This document shows, one piece after another, positions 20,328-32,650 of a DNA stretch of 64,000 nt (positions are counted from its first letter, which is position 1; the number at the start of each line of letters is the position of its first letter). The DNA is from Stentor coeruleus (taxonomy: Eukaryota; Ciliophora; Heterotrichea; Heterotrichida; Stentoridae), in contig MPUH01000014.1 in the NCBI GenBank assembly GCA_001970955.1, forward strand, positions 62,001-126,000. The letters run 5' to 3'. A program made the position numbers and the translations under genes. The notes under the pieces were generated by a model. That model was given only the letters and a program-made list of their open reading frames with translations, was not told the DNA's origin and made no database searches.

Positions 20328-21128
20328 TATTTGCTATCCATTAATCAGAATTGAATATTTTTGGTTTAAAAATCTGGCTAATAGGCAAAGTTAGGTTTAG
20401 AAAGGTATTAGGATATATGAAATAAGATAAGGTTTTAGGTATGAGGAAGGTTATAGATTTTTTTTAGTATGATAAGAGGAAATTATGAGAATTTTTATGG
20501 ATGGAGTTTGGGAAAATTAGATGAAGGTAGGATGATGGATAGGAGGATTGATGTTGTTGGATTTTATTAGGTAAAATGTTAGGTTTAGGAGTATTTTAGA
20601 TGTTGTAAAAAGTATGATGTGGAATTTAGTGAATAATAAAATTCTAATGGAATTTTATGAAAGATATAAAAGTGCTTCAAAAAGCATATGAGTAAAAAGT
20701 ATTAAGACAGTTTTGGCAATGAATAATTTAAGATTTTTTATGTTTTAGATGCAGAATATACTAAATTATTTATTCTGTAAGTGTTTAAATGCAATATAAA
20801 GGACTTTAGAATAAAACTATTCATAATTTTTTTGATAATCATACATTATACTAAATAAAACCTCATTTTGACTTTTATTTAAATATAAATACTTAAAAGA
20901 GTTTTTTTATTATATAGGCTAATTATTTTATCATAAAAAAGTGTTAGTCAAACTTTATAATTGTGAAAAACTATGCATTATAATTAAAATAATCTGCATA
21001 CATTACTTAAATACTAATTTATATTACATCAAATTCATACTTTTAAAATTAAAGAAATTTAAATATTTCCTCATAAATTCTAGTCAATCAAAGCATAAAT
21101 CAATATTATAATAATCTTCTATCTTGTG
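20328..21128. other. Spacer, 801 nt
   Basis: No gene is seen. 20330-20640 is G-rich on the + strand (C-rich on the sense strand of pyruvate kinase, whose 5' flank it is). 20640-21128 is strongly AT-rich without a clear skew. No repeat or RNA gene was recognised. Confidence 0.55.
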
Positions 21129-22676
21129 TTAATTATATCTATCTAATCTTGAACATTCACGAGTTTCTGCAGATGACTCCATTAAAGGGTATCTAAATGA
21201 CTCATAAAGCTTATCATCAAAGCTAGCAATAGGTCTTCTATACCTTTCTTTAATCTTTGTATTTGCTCTATTTTTATCATAAGAAGACCTTATCAAATCA
21301 GGAGAATTTTTAGTTCTATCATTACTTGAAGCTCTTTCTTTTGGTATTTTTATCTTCATAGCTCTTGTAATTGTTTGATTAAATAAAGTAGTATTTTCTC
21401 TGTTTTGTTTGCGTGTTAAAGGTTTTTCTATTTTGATTTCTTCTTTTTTCCCATTTGACCAACTAGCAGTGGGTAAAGTAAAATTCGGAGGATCATCTTT
21501 ACTCCAGATTATTTTATTAGAAACATTCTTAATCTGATTAGATATTTGAATATTCGGAAGTTTCTTTACTTGCTTTTTGTGTACAGATCTTAAAGGTGTG
21601 ACATCACTTATTCGTGTTGCTGCCGCTCTTGTTATTGTAAAATAATTATTACTTGGTGATATAGATTCCATCATGTCTTTTTGATACAAAAGTGGTAGTA
21701 AATTATTTTTTTCTTTGTTTTTCTGAACATTATAGCTTATAATTGCATAATCAATTTTTTCTCTTCGTTCTTTTTGTATTTTAATATACTCAGTTGAAGT
21801 TATGCTAGCACATTCAGCTATATTCCTAAGATTACCAACATTTTTCAAATAGTCACCTGAGCATATAGAGTACATATCAGTGCAAATACTAAACTGATCC
21901 TTAGTCGAAACTTGTTCTATATTTTTATCTTGTTGTAATGAATTAAATTTTTGCTTTCGTTTATAAAGTATAATCCTTTTTCTTAATACTCTATAATTAA
22001 GATTTTCAAGCTCGAAGTATTTTTTGATTGAAATTATTGCGAGATTTTCTCTGATTTCAAGAATCCTAATACTACGATGTCGTAAAAACTTTATATGTTT
22101 TAACTGAAAGTTGGCATACCCTATTCTAAGATAGTTTTTAAGTTTTTTGCATGCCTCAGCTTCTTTGATTATTATGTAATTCTCATATGCTGTCTGAATC
22201 CTTCTGATTTTTAGTAAAAATACCATTCTTTTCATGAACTTGATGATTATTTGTGCTGCCCATATAGGCTTTTTTCCTATGTAGAATAAATTATGGTCTC
22301 CAATTTCTTTTGTTTCTAAAAGCATCTTTTTAACATTTCTCTTCCTTATTGCCAAGATTTCCTGTATATAGCTTACATTGTCGTAGGAACTCCTGACTAA
22401 ATATCCTCTGAAATTTTTTTGGATTATTATTGCACAATTTTCTGCGTACCTGTAATAAGCTTTTCTAGCAGAAATTTTAATTGAAAGGGATCTTATTTCT
22501 GCTTCATAGTCATATATTCTTTTTGTGATATCTTTAGAAAGTGAAACTTTCTGCTGTGCCCTTATTCTAAGTTTATCAAAATGCTTTACTTTGGCCTCAA
22601 TATCATTAGAGGGTGAAGGAAATGATTGATTGAAATTTTTAGACTCGAAATAGTAATCACTATTAATACTGTTCAT
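21129..22676 (-). CDS. IQ-motif protein
   Basis: 515 residues, complete. A clear IQ calmodulin-binding motif lies at about residues 84-97 (IIIQKNFRGYLVRSS). A second, weaker helical stretch with the same spacing of hydrophobic and basic residues lies around 130-165. Residues 55-250 are rich in Lys, Arg and Ile and mostly helical. The C-terminal half is basic, low-complexity and probably disordered. Ciliates have many such calmodulin-binding cytoskeletal proteins, and Ca2+-dependent contraction is prominent in heterotrichs. A role there is only a guess. Confidence 0.7.
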   Translation of the reverse strand: MNSINSDYYFESKNFNQSFPSPSNDIEAKVKHFDKLRIRAQQKVSLSKDITKRIYDYEAEIRSLSIKISARKAYYRYAENCAIIIQKNFRGYLVRSSYDNVSYIQEILAIRKRNVKKMLLETKEIGDHNLFYIGKKPIWAAQIIIKFMKRMVFLLKIRRIQTAYENYIIIKEAEACKKLKNYLRIGYANFQLKHIKFLRHRSIRILEIRENLAIISIKKYFELENLNYRVLRKRIILYKRKQKFNSLQQDKNIEQVSTKDQFSICTDMYSICSGDYLKNVGNLRNIAECASITSTEYIKIQKERREKIDYAIISYNVQKNKEKNNLLPLLYQKDMMESISPSNNYFTITRAAATRISDVTPLRSVHKKQVKKLPNIQISNQIKNVSNKIIWSKDDPPNFTLPTASWSNGKKEEIKIEKPLTRKQNRENTTLFNQTITRAMKIKIPKERASSNDRTKNSPDLIRSSYDKNRANTKIKERYRRPIASFDDKLYESFRYPLMESSAETRECSRLDRYN

Positions 22677-23611
22677 TTAATAAATTATACTACATAAGAT
22701 TATTATTTATTAACTCTAATTAGTACTATTCTTAGTATATTTTAATAATAAAGTATTTACAAATATTATAAAATATTTTGGTAATAAAATAGAAATTGAT
22801 ATTGCAATTAAAATCAGGTTTGCTATCATAAAAATTTTTAGATGCTGATTAATAAGATTATTTTTCTATGGGAGTTGTAAATAAGGATAGAAGAAAATAA
22901 TATTATAATGATTATTATTATATTTTATAGTTTAATAAATATGTATTGTTTCTTAAAAGGATTGCTATTAGTTTATGAGAAATTTCGAGTTGGAATATTT
23001 TTGAATATGCTCATATTAGATCATTAGTCTAATTTCTTAATATATCAATGCGATATCAATTTTTTATGAGAAAGCTTATAATTTTAATAAATCATATATT
23101 AAATAGTAAACGCGTATATTTACTATACAATATATTTTTTTCCTAATATAAAATAATAAAAATAAATTATTATTTTTTGATAATTAAAATAACATTCAAG
23201 CCTTCAAATTACTAGTGAAAGACGAGAAAAATGCAGCCAAGCATACTTTTTCAGCTTCAATCTGCCTAACATTCTCAAAAGTTATCTACATTCTACCAAC
23301 TACTCAAGATTTATTTTTTCTACAAAATCCATAATATCTCTATATTTCAAATCATAATTTTTAGCTCAAAATCCATCTATTTAACTAAAAAAATTCACAT
23401 AAAAATATACCTCAAAAACCTATTTAAATCCCAGAAAAAACCCAGCATCATAAATCCTAATAAACCTAAAAACACTACAAATTCCTACACTTTCACTATC
23501 TATTCACTCAAATACACCCTCTAAAAAATCCCATAAAATATCCCAATAAACAACAACCACTAATCAAAACTCTAAACTTTATTTTTTTTACCTTAAACTT
23601 ATCTCATACTC
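22677..23611. other. Spacer, 935 nt
   Basis: No gene is seen. 22680-23190 is strongly AT-rich. 23200-23611 is A/C/T-rich with few G on the + strand, as expected for the 3' flank of the minus-strand RCC1 gene. No RNA gene or repeat was recognised. Confidence 0.55.
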
Positions 23612-26600
23612 TCATTCTTTCTCTTCCTCAACTCTTTTATTTCTCTTATTAAAAGCCTCATCTTCTCCAGTCTCCATTATAACCTTCTCATCATTCTCCT
23701 TAGGAATTTTATTATACCCATCATTTCCTTGACTAATTTTAATATTCTGTAAATACGCAGCAACTCTATCTTCCATATTCCCAACCATATCAACCAATTG
23801 TTTCTGATAAAACTGTAAACGTATATACCCACCTTTTTCAGGATACTGTTTTCTACATAACCCTTACGTAGCTTTATCAGCAGGAGCTGATTTACATTCT
23901 TCACGCATAGTAGCGATTTCATCTGAAGTAATTTTTTCATATAAAATCAGCTCTTCTTCTCTAAACTCATCTCTTCCACATATATTCAATTTACTAGGGG
24001 AATTCGTGACCATAATAATCAAATTGTCTTGATCGATTTCAAATGAAAAAATTATGTTTTTAAAATTGTACTGAGGATTTAAAGAGTAGTCTTTGATTAT
24101 TTTTTTCCTAATAAGTTCTTTTAAAGATCTTTTCATAAACCCACGAAGTGATTCTTTCATTTCTTCAGTGATGTTTTCAAAAAGATTTATTGACATTTCC
24201 TTTTTTGCAGTATATTCACGGACTTTGTTCATGAAAATTGAGAACATGACTGAATCAGAAAATTTCTCTAGTTCTAGATTGCTTGCCCCATATTCTACGT
24301 TGAAAATTAAGTTTTTTTGGGCTATTGGGTCTAATAAACTTCTGGTCATGTATTTAGAAAGCACAATATCAAGGTTGTTAAGAGCTTTAGATAGTTTTTT
24401 TTGAGTTAGGCAATGCTGTTTTCTTCGTTTGTATTGTGTTTCACAATTTTCTTCAACAATTTTGAAGTTTTTTTCACGGTCTTTGATTATGGCTTGTTGC
24501 TCAATTTCATCTGCTATTTCAGTTGCTATGCCTAAGGAAGCTGAGGTTATTGTGTCTATGTTGAGGATAAGAGTTTCTACTTTTTCGTAAATATCGAAAT
24601 CTTTGAGATGATTTGTATAGTTAGCTTGGTAGTTATGAATATAGTCGTAAATCTTGCATTTTTTCTGTTTTTTAGGCCCTGTTCCTAAAATATAAGTTAA
24701 GATAGCTTCTGAAGAATTAGGGGGCATAGGGTCGAATATTTCAATAACAGGCCTGAAATTGCTTGGCGACATATCTCTTGGAACCAGCATTTCACAATCA
24801 GGACACCTGACAATTGATTGATCATGTCTCAAACACCTTGTAGACAAAGTCAAATTTAGCATTTCATTTTTTGTAAAAATTCTCTTATTAGGAACACAAT
24901 TAAGATCTTTCAATATAAGTGTTAAAGGGTCATAGCTTGGGTTATTAACTCTTAAATCATGCAAATTATTCTGAGTCACAGTATGCAAATATATTAACGA
25001 TTGACCACTCACAGTAACAATTTTATCAAAAGGTTCTAATGAATGAATAAAAAGTGCCTCTAAATATTTTTCTTCAAGATCAGAATTTAATTCTAAAATA
25101 TTTTTCACAATCTCAATTTTTACTTTAACACACTCTTCAGAATGTAAGAAATCATTAATGTCGTTATACCATCTTTCATTTGTCTCGCCAAGCTTTTTAC
25201 CATTACAGAATTTGCTAACAGTATCTGAAAAAGATTTTAAGTTATTTGTATAGCTTGCAGAAGATATATCTTTTAAAACATAGAATTGGTCTGGGTTTTC
25301 TATGGCTTTTACTAATGGTTTGAATATAATAGCTAGAACTAAATGGGAAATATCAGTTGTAAAGGTACTAATGTTTTCTAAGTCTTTGAAATTATGACCG
25401 AAAGCTATACTGCATTGGCTTAAAAGGTCATCTATTAATAAAAAAACTATCTCAGAGAAATTATCTTCACGAGAAAACTTTTTAATAATATCTGTGAAGT
25501 GAATCATAACTTGTTTCAATTTACTCATCCTTCTATCTATAAGATTTCTATTCATTTGATATGCAGTGATTTTATTATTTGAAACCACTCTAGGTATATG
25601 CAAGGGATTTGGATCTATTCCATATTCATCATCATGCACAACTTGCGACAATCCATGCAAACAACTTTCTGTAATTTTCCTTATTTTATCCATATCATCA
25701 ACATTAGCAACAATAATTTTAAATACAATTTTTTTCCATATTTTCATATTCTCCGTTTTAAGAAACCCAACTAGTCCATCATTTTTATTAATATTTTTCT
25801 TCAACAGCATTTTACATAAATAAATCGCCGTATAAATCAACCTCATATCTTTTTCCATATCACAATATATCAAATTAATTATTTCCAGTTTCTTTTCATT
25901 CTGTAAAGATAGATTCAATAGTTTAAAAATATAGCAAGAATGTATTTGATATGTTGTTATAAGTGAAGAGTATCCAAAAAGTCTTGATTCGACTTCAGGG
26001 TTAATATAGTCTCCATTTTTGAATTCACATCTAAATGGCTCTTGTTGCAGCCTAGACAACTGTTTATGTTTAACTTTTACAAAAAAACTCTCCTGATCCG
26101 AGTCCAAACTAGCGATTTCTACAAATTTCTCTATAGAGTTTTTAAACTTCGTAATAATCTGATGATCAACTTCCCTTATATTTGTTTCTCTATAATCCTC
26201 AGGTTCTTCTTGCAAAAGTTTCTGTAAATCCTCAATAAACTCTTCAGGTTTAGACTCATGAACAGTATCTTCTTTTAAAAACCTAGTCAAATCAACAGGA
26301 ATACTATTAAACCCTTTATCCCCATTACCACTCATATACTTCTTTTCCCCAATTCTCCCTTCATATGTATATCCCCAAGTATAAACTTTACCTTGAGTTG
26401 TTACAATTGCCCCATGATATGTACCAAGAGAAACATCAGCTATTTTTTCACCTAATGGCATTGGTGTGCTTATATGTTTTGTTATCATCCCTTCTTCTGT
26501 ATCAGATTTCAATCCTATAATCCTTTTATGTATTTGTTTTCCCCAACAATATATTGAAGTCCCTACTTCAGGAACCATAGCTGAATAATCATAAGAAGCA

Positions 26601-29306
26601 TAAGCATATTTTGCATGAATATCTTCAAGACCACGGACTTTAGTTGGGGTTAAAAGCTCAGAATCTTCATCAAGAAGGTTTACATTACCCCAATGATAAG
26701 TTACTCTATCTAGGCTTATGGCAACTGTATGAGTACTACCACATGCTGCGTGTATCCATTCTAATGTACTTAATAAAACCATTGGTTCATAAAATGATTC
26801 TCTTTGACCACAACCTAATTGACCTTTCCAACCATGTCCNTTCTCTTTGACCACAACCTAATTGACCTTTCCAACCATGTCCCCATATGTAAATTGTATG
26901 ATCTTCTTTTATTGCTAAAGAATGTGATTCTCCACAGCTTATATGCTTGATTTTTGTGAGTTTTTCTATCTCAGAAGGAATGTTGTGTAGAACTGTAGGC
27001 TTTAAAGGACCTAATCCAAGTTTCCCATTTTCTGCGCTACCAAAACTATACACAATGNCCCATATGTAAATTGTATGATCTTCTTTTATTGCTAAAGAAT
27101 GTGATTCTCCACAGCTTATATGTTTGATTTTTGTGAGTTTTTCTACCTCAGAAGGAATGTTGTGTAGAACTGTAGGCTTTAAAGGACCTAATCCAAGTTT
27201 CCCATTTTCTGCGCTACCAAAACTATACACAATGCCACTTGTTGTTAATATCATAGAATGAGTTGCCCCAGCTGCTATTTGGATTGCATTTACTTTTTCA
27301 AGGGATTTTATTACACAAGGATAGTTTTCAAATTTGGAAAAAGTCCCATTTCCAAGTTGCCCACATGTATTTGCACCCCATGATAAGACTTTTTCATCAG
27401 CGTTTATACCGAGCATATGATATTTACCACATGCTATTTGGATTATTTTCATTTTAAAAACCATACTCAGTCTAGGGACCATGACAAAATCAGGAAACTC
27501 ATCTGGAGTGTAGTCTTCATCGAAATCTAAGTCACCAAATGCTATTGCCATTTGACCATATTTATTTGATCCACATATTATCCCTTCTCCTTTATCGGTT
27601 ATTAGGACAGTATTTGATTCACTACATGATACAGATTGGATTCTTGATGAAGATTCTTTGGATAGTATTTCTAAATCAGTCTCTTCTTCAAGGTCTCTCA
27701 TATTAAAATGCTGTGAACAAGATTCAATTTCTCCAGGTATCAAAGGAGCTCCATCTCTAGCCAAAAGATCTTTCTCATCATTAGTATTCCACGAATAAAT
27801 TGACCCTTTTGTATTCAAAGCAAAAAAATTATGCTCATTTGCCGTGATCTGATAAAATTGCGCTCCTTCTAAATACTTATATTTTTTATTCAAGCATGCA
27901 TACATCTCATCATAACCACTAGATTGATATAAAAGTCCTTGACTTGATATAAAAGCACAAGTTTGAGTCCCTATAGCTACATCAATTGGGTCAAAAGATA
28001 AGCTAAAAGGACAAGGTTTATCACACGACATTAAATTAGTTCTGAAAAATTTATTGTTAGATATATCTCCCCAAGCATAACAAGTTCCATCTCTAGTTTT
28101 GCAAAATGAACTTTTATGTCCAGCCCGTATTAAAATCGTATCTCCATTAGCTATAGTTATTGGTTCTGGACGTGAAACATTATCAATCCTTCCATTTCCA
28201 AGTCTGCCATTATCCCCTTCTCCCCAAACATATAAACTTCCATTATCCGTCATAGCAAGACAATGTCTACTTCCACAAGAAATATCAACAACCCGACATC
28301 TTTCTGTGCATAACTCTGGGATTGGTTTAATATTTAAGCATGTTGGTGAACGGTTTTTACCTAAAGCTGGACACCCTTGTGATCCCCAGCTAAAAACAAT
28401 ACCACTATGGCTAAGTAAAATAACAAAAAATTCTCCACAGCAAACTTTTTCACAACTTACTGTCTCTGGTAAATGGATTAAATAATATCCTGTAGTATTG
28501 TATTTTATATTAGTTGCTCGAAGTTTGTTGTTCATTTTAGGGATTATGAAGTCTTTAGTTCCAAAAATATAAAGTAAGCCTTGACCTTGTTTACATTTCA
28601 TTACAAGTTCATATAAAGGCTGTAAAGCAATCCTATTACCCGGCAAACGCATTTTCTTATAAGTAAGAAATTCAGTGAGTTTTCCTTTAGAGATTCTTGT
28701 CTTGACGATAACCGTCATGATATTGTAAAAACTTTCTTCTTTTATTGAATTTGATTTGAAAAGTTCTATGAAATTAGTTGAGTTTTCTTTTAGATAATCC
28801 TCAAGATCCCTTCTGACTTTATTAGCTAGAATTGCTTTTGTATAATCCTCATTACTAATCCTACTGTTAATCGGAGGAAGATCAGTAGCTGTATCATCAA
28901 TTTCTAAAGCAAAAAGTTTCTCACTATATTCATCCTGATTCTTATCATTAAAGCTATTTTTTTCACATGCAACAATAGCTGTAAAGCATTCTCCACAAGA
29001 CACTTGTGTAGCTTTGACTTGATATAAAGGATGGCGTAATGAAAAAAACGCTGGGTTTTTTAGATATCCAATTGTTGTATCTGAAAATCCAAGCTTGTCA
29101 ACAAAAAATTCATCTGGCTCAGAATTTGATGATAGGGATTCTTGTGGATTATATAACTCATCGCTACTTGCAACATTTGAATTACAACTTTCTGGAAGTG
29201 TTCCGGTGTTACTACCCCAGACATAGATATGTCCATATATACCAACAGCAACAGCATGATTAGATGAACAACTAATCAAAGAGTTTTCTATGAGTAATTT
29301 GTCCAT
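23612..29306 (-). CDS. Large RCC1-repeat protein with RasGAP/IQGAP-like C-terminal region
   Basis: One gene, ATG at 29306, TGA at 23612-23614. A 15-nt intron at 23853-23867 joins the last exon. A 220-nt assembly duplication (26840-27059) falsely splits the frame; leaving it out gives one continuous frame of about 1819 residues. Residues 1 to about 940 contain many RCC1-type repeats (GESHSLAI, GSRHCLAM, WGANTCGQLGNG, GSAENGKLGLG), probably more than one propeller. Residues about 1030-1300 are helical and carry FKPLVKAIENPDQFYV and VSKFCNGKK, which fit the RasGAP/IQGAP pattern (P-A-I-x-x-P-x-x-F, then V-x-K). The catalytic arginine finger is not obvious. A C-x-H and C-x2-C cluster follows. RCC1 domains often act as exchange factors or scaffolds for small GTPases. 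The GAP call is tentative. Confidence 0.75.
23853..23867 (-). other. 15-nt intron
   Basis: GTAAGGGTTATGTAG on the minus strand. It splits a Thr codon (AC|A) and contains the in-frame TAA that would otherwise end the RCC1 protein. Splicing adds about 80 residues and ends at a TGA. It shows A at position 10. Confidence 0.85.
26840..27059. other. Assembly join artefact with duplicated flanks
   Basis: Single N characters lie at 26840 and 27058. The piece between them (26841-27057) is fully redundant. Its first 42 nt repeat 26798-26839 exactly. Its remaining 176 nt repeat 27059-27234 with two base differences, one giving Val/Ile. It looks like a short allelic contig inserted where two contigs abut. 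It creates a false extra RCC1 repeat and a false frame break. Confidence 0.9.
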
Positions 29307-29519
29307 AATTTTAAATTTTATATATTGAGGATAGGATTTAAAATTTATTTTTGGTTTTTAAAGGGTTTTTAGGATTGAAATACTGGAAAATTTGAAAGTT
29401 TTTTTTATAGGGTATTAGAATATATATATATTAGAAAGGTATAAAATTATATAATTTAGATGCTTGTGTTGTTTATAAGTTGTTAATAAATGAAATTATT
29501 ATAGATAAAAGTATTAAGA

Positions 29520-30800
29520 TTATTTACTAAGGATTAAAAATATTTTCAACGTATCTTTAGCGCCAATTGTAAAAATGACATGGCTAATTTCGCCATCTGA
29601 AAACCTATACCTCACTTCATCTTCTATTTTAAAAGGGGCAAAAACCGAGTATTCTGTTGATCTTCTATTCCTCACTTCAAAACTTTCAAATTTAGAGTTT
29701 CTTTCTATATCTTTATCCAAAAACCACAAATATATCCTCCCATCTTCACTTCCGCTTAAAACACAATTTCTATCAAAATAAAAATCAGCAGAAATTCCTC
29801 CAGTTAAATTTCGATGCCCTTTAAACTTATAAATCATCACTCCTTCTTTATACTTAATAATTCTAATCCTTGAATCATGTGTACTTACCAATAACCAATC
29901 TTGAGTTATAAACGAAAGACCTGTAACTCTTCTACCATTACTAAACATCCCTCGACGATTTCGACATATAATAGTGTTATAATAATGTAAATTAAAATTT
30001 TCTTTCACAACATAAAGAGAAATTTCACCTTTACCTAACCCAACTGCAAGGTAATTGCAATCAATATTGAAATCAATACAATGGCTAACCATTGGCAACT
30101 GATAAAATCCTAATGGTTTAGGATTGTCTTTATCATAAACTCTCATAAGTTTATCTTTGCAGACTGTTACAAAATATTTCGGATTAGATCTGAAAAACTT
30201 GCATGAAGAAACACCTTCAGGATGAGGATATGATTTAAAATGTTCTTCGCTTGTAGGTTCCCACATAAATACACTTCCATCATTAGCTGATGATATAAGT
30301 TTACAGTCTCTACTCCATGAAAGACTTGTTACAGCGCTTTCATGACCATGTAAGATTCTTTCAGGGCTAGGAGACATGAAAAGTATTGATTTTTTTGTCA
30401 GGTTGTATATGTAGATTTCTTTTCCTGTACCACTTACAGATAAATAATTACTGTCAGGACTAAATTTTAATATCCATTGAGAAAACTCTTGTTTGTCTAA
30501 TAAATCGATATCTTGGAGGAGTCTTATGGAGTCGTATAAGGGAATTTTTTTCTTTGACTATTTGGGTGTTACTTGATATTTAAAGTTCATTGTTATAGCT
30601 TTTACTGGAGTCATTGGATCACGAGATCTGTTATGAAGAGAAGTTTGATAGATTTTGCTTGAAACGTGGTGGGAATTTTTGAGGTCAAGGAGTTTTAATT
30701 TGTCGGAATCTAAAGATTTTTGCTTTAAGATATTATCAGTTTCATGGAATGAACTTTCAGCATCGAAAAATTCATCTTTATCTTCCTCTTCTTGCTCCAT
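29520..30800 (-). CDS. WDR44-like WD40 protein, two exons
   Basis: Exon 1 is 30573-30800, exon 2 is 29520-30557, joined across a 15-nt intron (phase 0), giving 421 residues. Residues 1-75 are acidic then polar. The rest is a WD40 propeller: WILKFSPDSNYLSVSG, GHESAVTSLSWS, ISSANDGSVFMWEP, then RRGMFSNGRRVTGLSF, LVSTHDSRIRII, and LSGSEDGRIYLWFLD. The NGRRVTG-then-DSRIRI and SGSEDG order matches WDR44 (a Rab11 effector), in which GRKITG, NDSRIRLYD and SGSEDKYVYIW occur in the same order. It is shorter than animal WDR44, lacking most of the long N-terminal region. Inferred role: a membrane-recycling adaptor. Confidence 0.78.
30558..30572 (-). other. 15-nt intron
   Basis: GTAACACCCAAATAG on the minus strand. 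Removing it fuses the acidic N-terminal exon to the WD40 exon in frame. It shows A at position 10. Confidence 0.85.
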
Positions 30801-30978
30801 ATTTATTATGTTTTAAATTTTAGTAAGATAATTTACTTGTATGCTTATCTTTGTGAAATAATTTATTGATTTCTTAGATATATTGGTATTCATTATTAGA
30901 CTAAATCTTTAAGGTCTAATCAAGTTTATTATTATTAACTTCCTAATCCTAGCCTATTACCTTTATAACCGCTTTAGA

Positions 30979-31527
30979 TTAATATATACTGCAAGCTTTA
31001 CAGTTAGACTGCTTATCACTTGTTTCTATAATCATAATCTGGTTTTCTCTAAGTTTCATTAGTAATTCTTTTAGTTCCTCTGCTTCAACTTCTTTAGTTT
31101 TCATTTCTTCTTCAGTATACAATATTCTTTGGTTCATTTCGCTAATTTCTTGTTGAAGTTCTTTGATTTGGTTTATTAAATCTTTAGGCTGACTTCCGTC
31201 TATTTCTGAATATTCAGCTATTATTTGTCTTGGGGTGGATTCAAAATCGCTACGAGATGTTTCAAACAAATTATCTGGCTTAGGGACACTTTTTTCTGTT
31301 AATTGTTCACTTGAAGCACTTTTGTCTTCGATTTCTTCATTTTCTATAGGGTTATAAGACTTTCTTGGCAGTTTAAAACTTGGCTCTTCTGGGACGTCAG
31401 ACATTGATAAAGATTCTGAATTATTTAATCTTTCTTTTGGTAAAGTAAGAGCTTTTAAATCGCCTCTTTGCTCAGATACTACTTTTTTCGGCTTGGATTG
31501 TGAGATTTTTACCCGATTTTTTCTCAT
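30979..31527 (-). CDS. Small coiled-coil protein ending in a CaaX-like box
   Basis: 182 residues, complete. The first 120 are polar, Ser/Glu/Lys-rich and probably disordered. Residues about 118-170 form a coiled coil (LINQIKELQQEISEMNQRI ... ELKELLMKLRENQ). The protein ends C-K-A-C-S-I-Y, so the last four residues, CSIY, resemble a prenylation box, with a second cysteine nearby that could be palmitoylated. Tyr as the last residue is not typical of CaaX boxes, so lipidation is only a suggestion. No family was recognised. Confidence 0.6.
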   Translation of the reverse strand: MRKNRVKISQSKPKKVVSEQRGDLKALTLPKERLNNSESLSMSDVPEEPSFKLPRKSYNPIENEEIEDKSASSEQLTEKSVPKPDNLFETSRSDFESTPRQIIAEYSEIDGSQPKDLINQIKELQQEISEMNQRILYTEEEMKTKEVEAEELKELLMKLRENQIMIIETSDKQSNCKACSIY

Positions 31528-32120
31528 TTATTATATACTAGTATCAACTTAAACCGAATTATTAGCTTGTGCAAGATAAACTAAATTTGACTTTACCCAA
31601 ATTTTCAATAACTTTTTTCTATTGAAATCTTTAATAAAAGTGATCCTATACTGTTTAAAATTTAAATTTTCCCCTTGTGTTATTTTAAAGGTATTAAAAA
31701 TTTTCTAAACTTCCAAGAAAAAATATATTAAAAAGCATAAGACATAATATCTATTTCTACAACAACAAAACTAATAAAATCTTATCAATAGTTTCAAGAA
31801 TAATATTATCAGGCTTTTACTCAGCAATTTGCATAAATTTTTTAATAATCCATTTCTATAACAAACTCACAACTATAAATACTAAAACCCATAAAAAAAA
31901 TCTTCAACACACTCATATTAAATCAATCAATTTTCCAACAAACTCTTCATAATAACAAGCCTATATTTTCTAAATTCTTCAATTGAATTCTATTAAACCT
32001 AGCCATTAATCTAACTTTTAAACCCAAGGACTCTTTCACATGCCAATATTTCTATATTTTCCTATCCCTAGTCTAAATTCCTAAAAAACTCATGAAATAA
32101 TTTATCAAATAAATTTTAAA
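31528..32120. other. Spacer between divergent genes
   Basis: No gene is seen in 593 nt. From about 31,700 to 32,120 the + strand is A/C/T-rich and G-poor, the usual 5' flank of a + gene. No motif can be named. Confidence 0.55.
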
Positions 32121-32471
32121 ATGGGATGTTGTGAAGTTAAAAAGGAGTTTACTTCTACTCTAGAACTAGATTTAAACACAAAAAATGACTGTTCATTTAA
32201 TGATATCAGTATATCATCTAATCATTGTCTAGCATCACTACCTCAAACCAACACTATTTATATAACAACGCCGAACTCCCCAAGAGAACGTTCGATATCT
32301 TTAACATATCCAAATACACTAGAACGTGCTTTTCTTATTAGTTCACCTTCAGCTTTAAGAATAACAGAAGTGTCAAAAGCTGTTATTTTTATAGGCCCTG
32401 AAGAAAGCTATGAGTTAGGGATGATTTCAGAAGAAAATAAGGATTGCACGATTAGCTTAGAATTAAAGTAA
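32121..32471 (+). CDS. Small protein with N-myristoylation/palmitoylation signal
   Basis: 116 residues, complete. It begins MGCCEVKK: Gly2 fits N-myristoylation and Cys3-Cys4 fit palmitoylation, as in many membrane-anchored signalling proteins. The rest is Ser/Thr-rich without recognised domains and is probably disordered, with a basic RERS patch and an acidic end. It may be a small membrane-tethered adaptor; this is inferred only from the N-terminus. The ATG follows a G-poor 5' flank typical of this genome. Confidence 0.6.
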   Translation: MGCCEVKKEFTSTLELDLNTKNDCSFNDISISSNHCLASLPQTNTIYITTPNSPRERSISLTYPNTLERAFLISSPSALRITEVSKAVIFIGPEESYELGMISEENKDCTISLELK

Positions 32472-32650
32472 ATAATATAAAGTGTTTATAAATCCTGGGT
32501 GTTCCAAAAAGATTTGAAATTAGGCTGAAAATGAAATGGATAGGTTTTTATGGATAAAAGAATAGAAAAGGTGTGAAGGAAAATTATAAGAAAAACTTAT
32601 CCCAATTTTTTTTAGTATCTTAGGTAATATTATGCCTAAAATTGATTAGG

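Noticed and set aside
26798-27234. A genuine tandem duplication of an RCC1 blade
   Set aside because: The duplicated piece is bounded by N characters, is wholly redundant, and its removal restores frame, so an assembly cause is much more likely.
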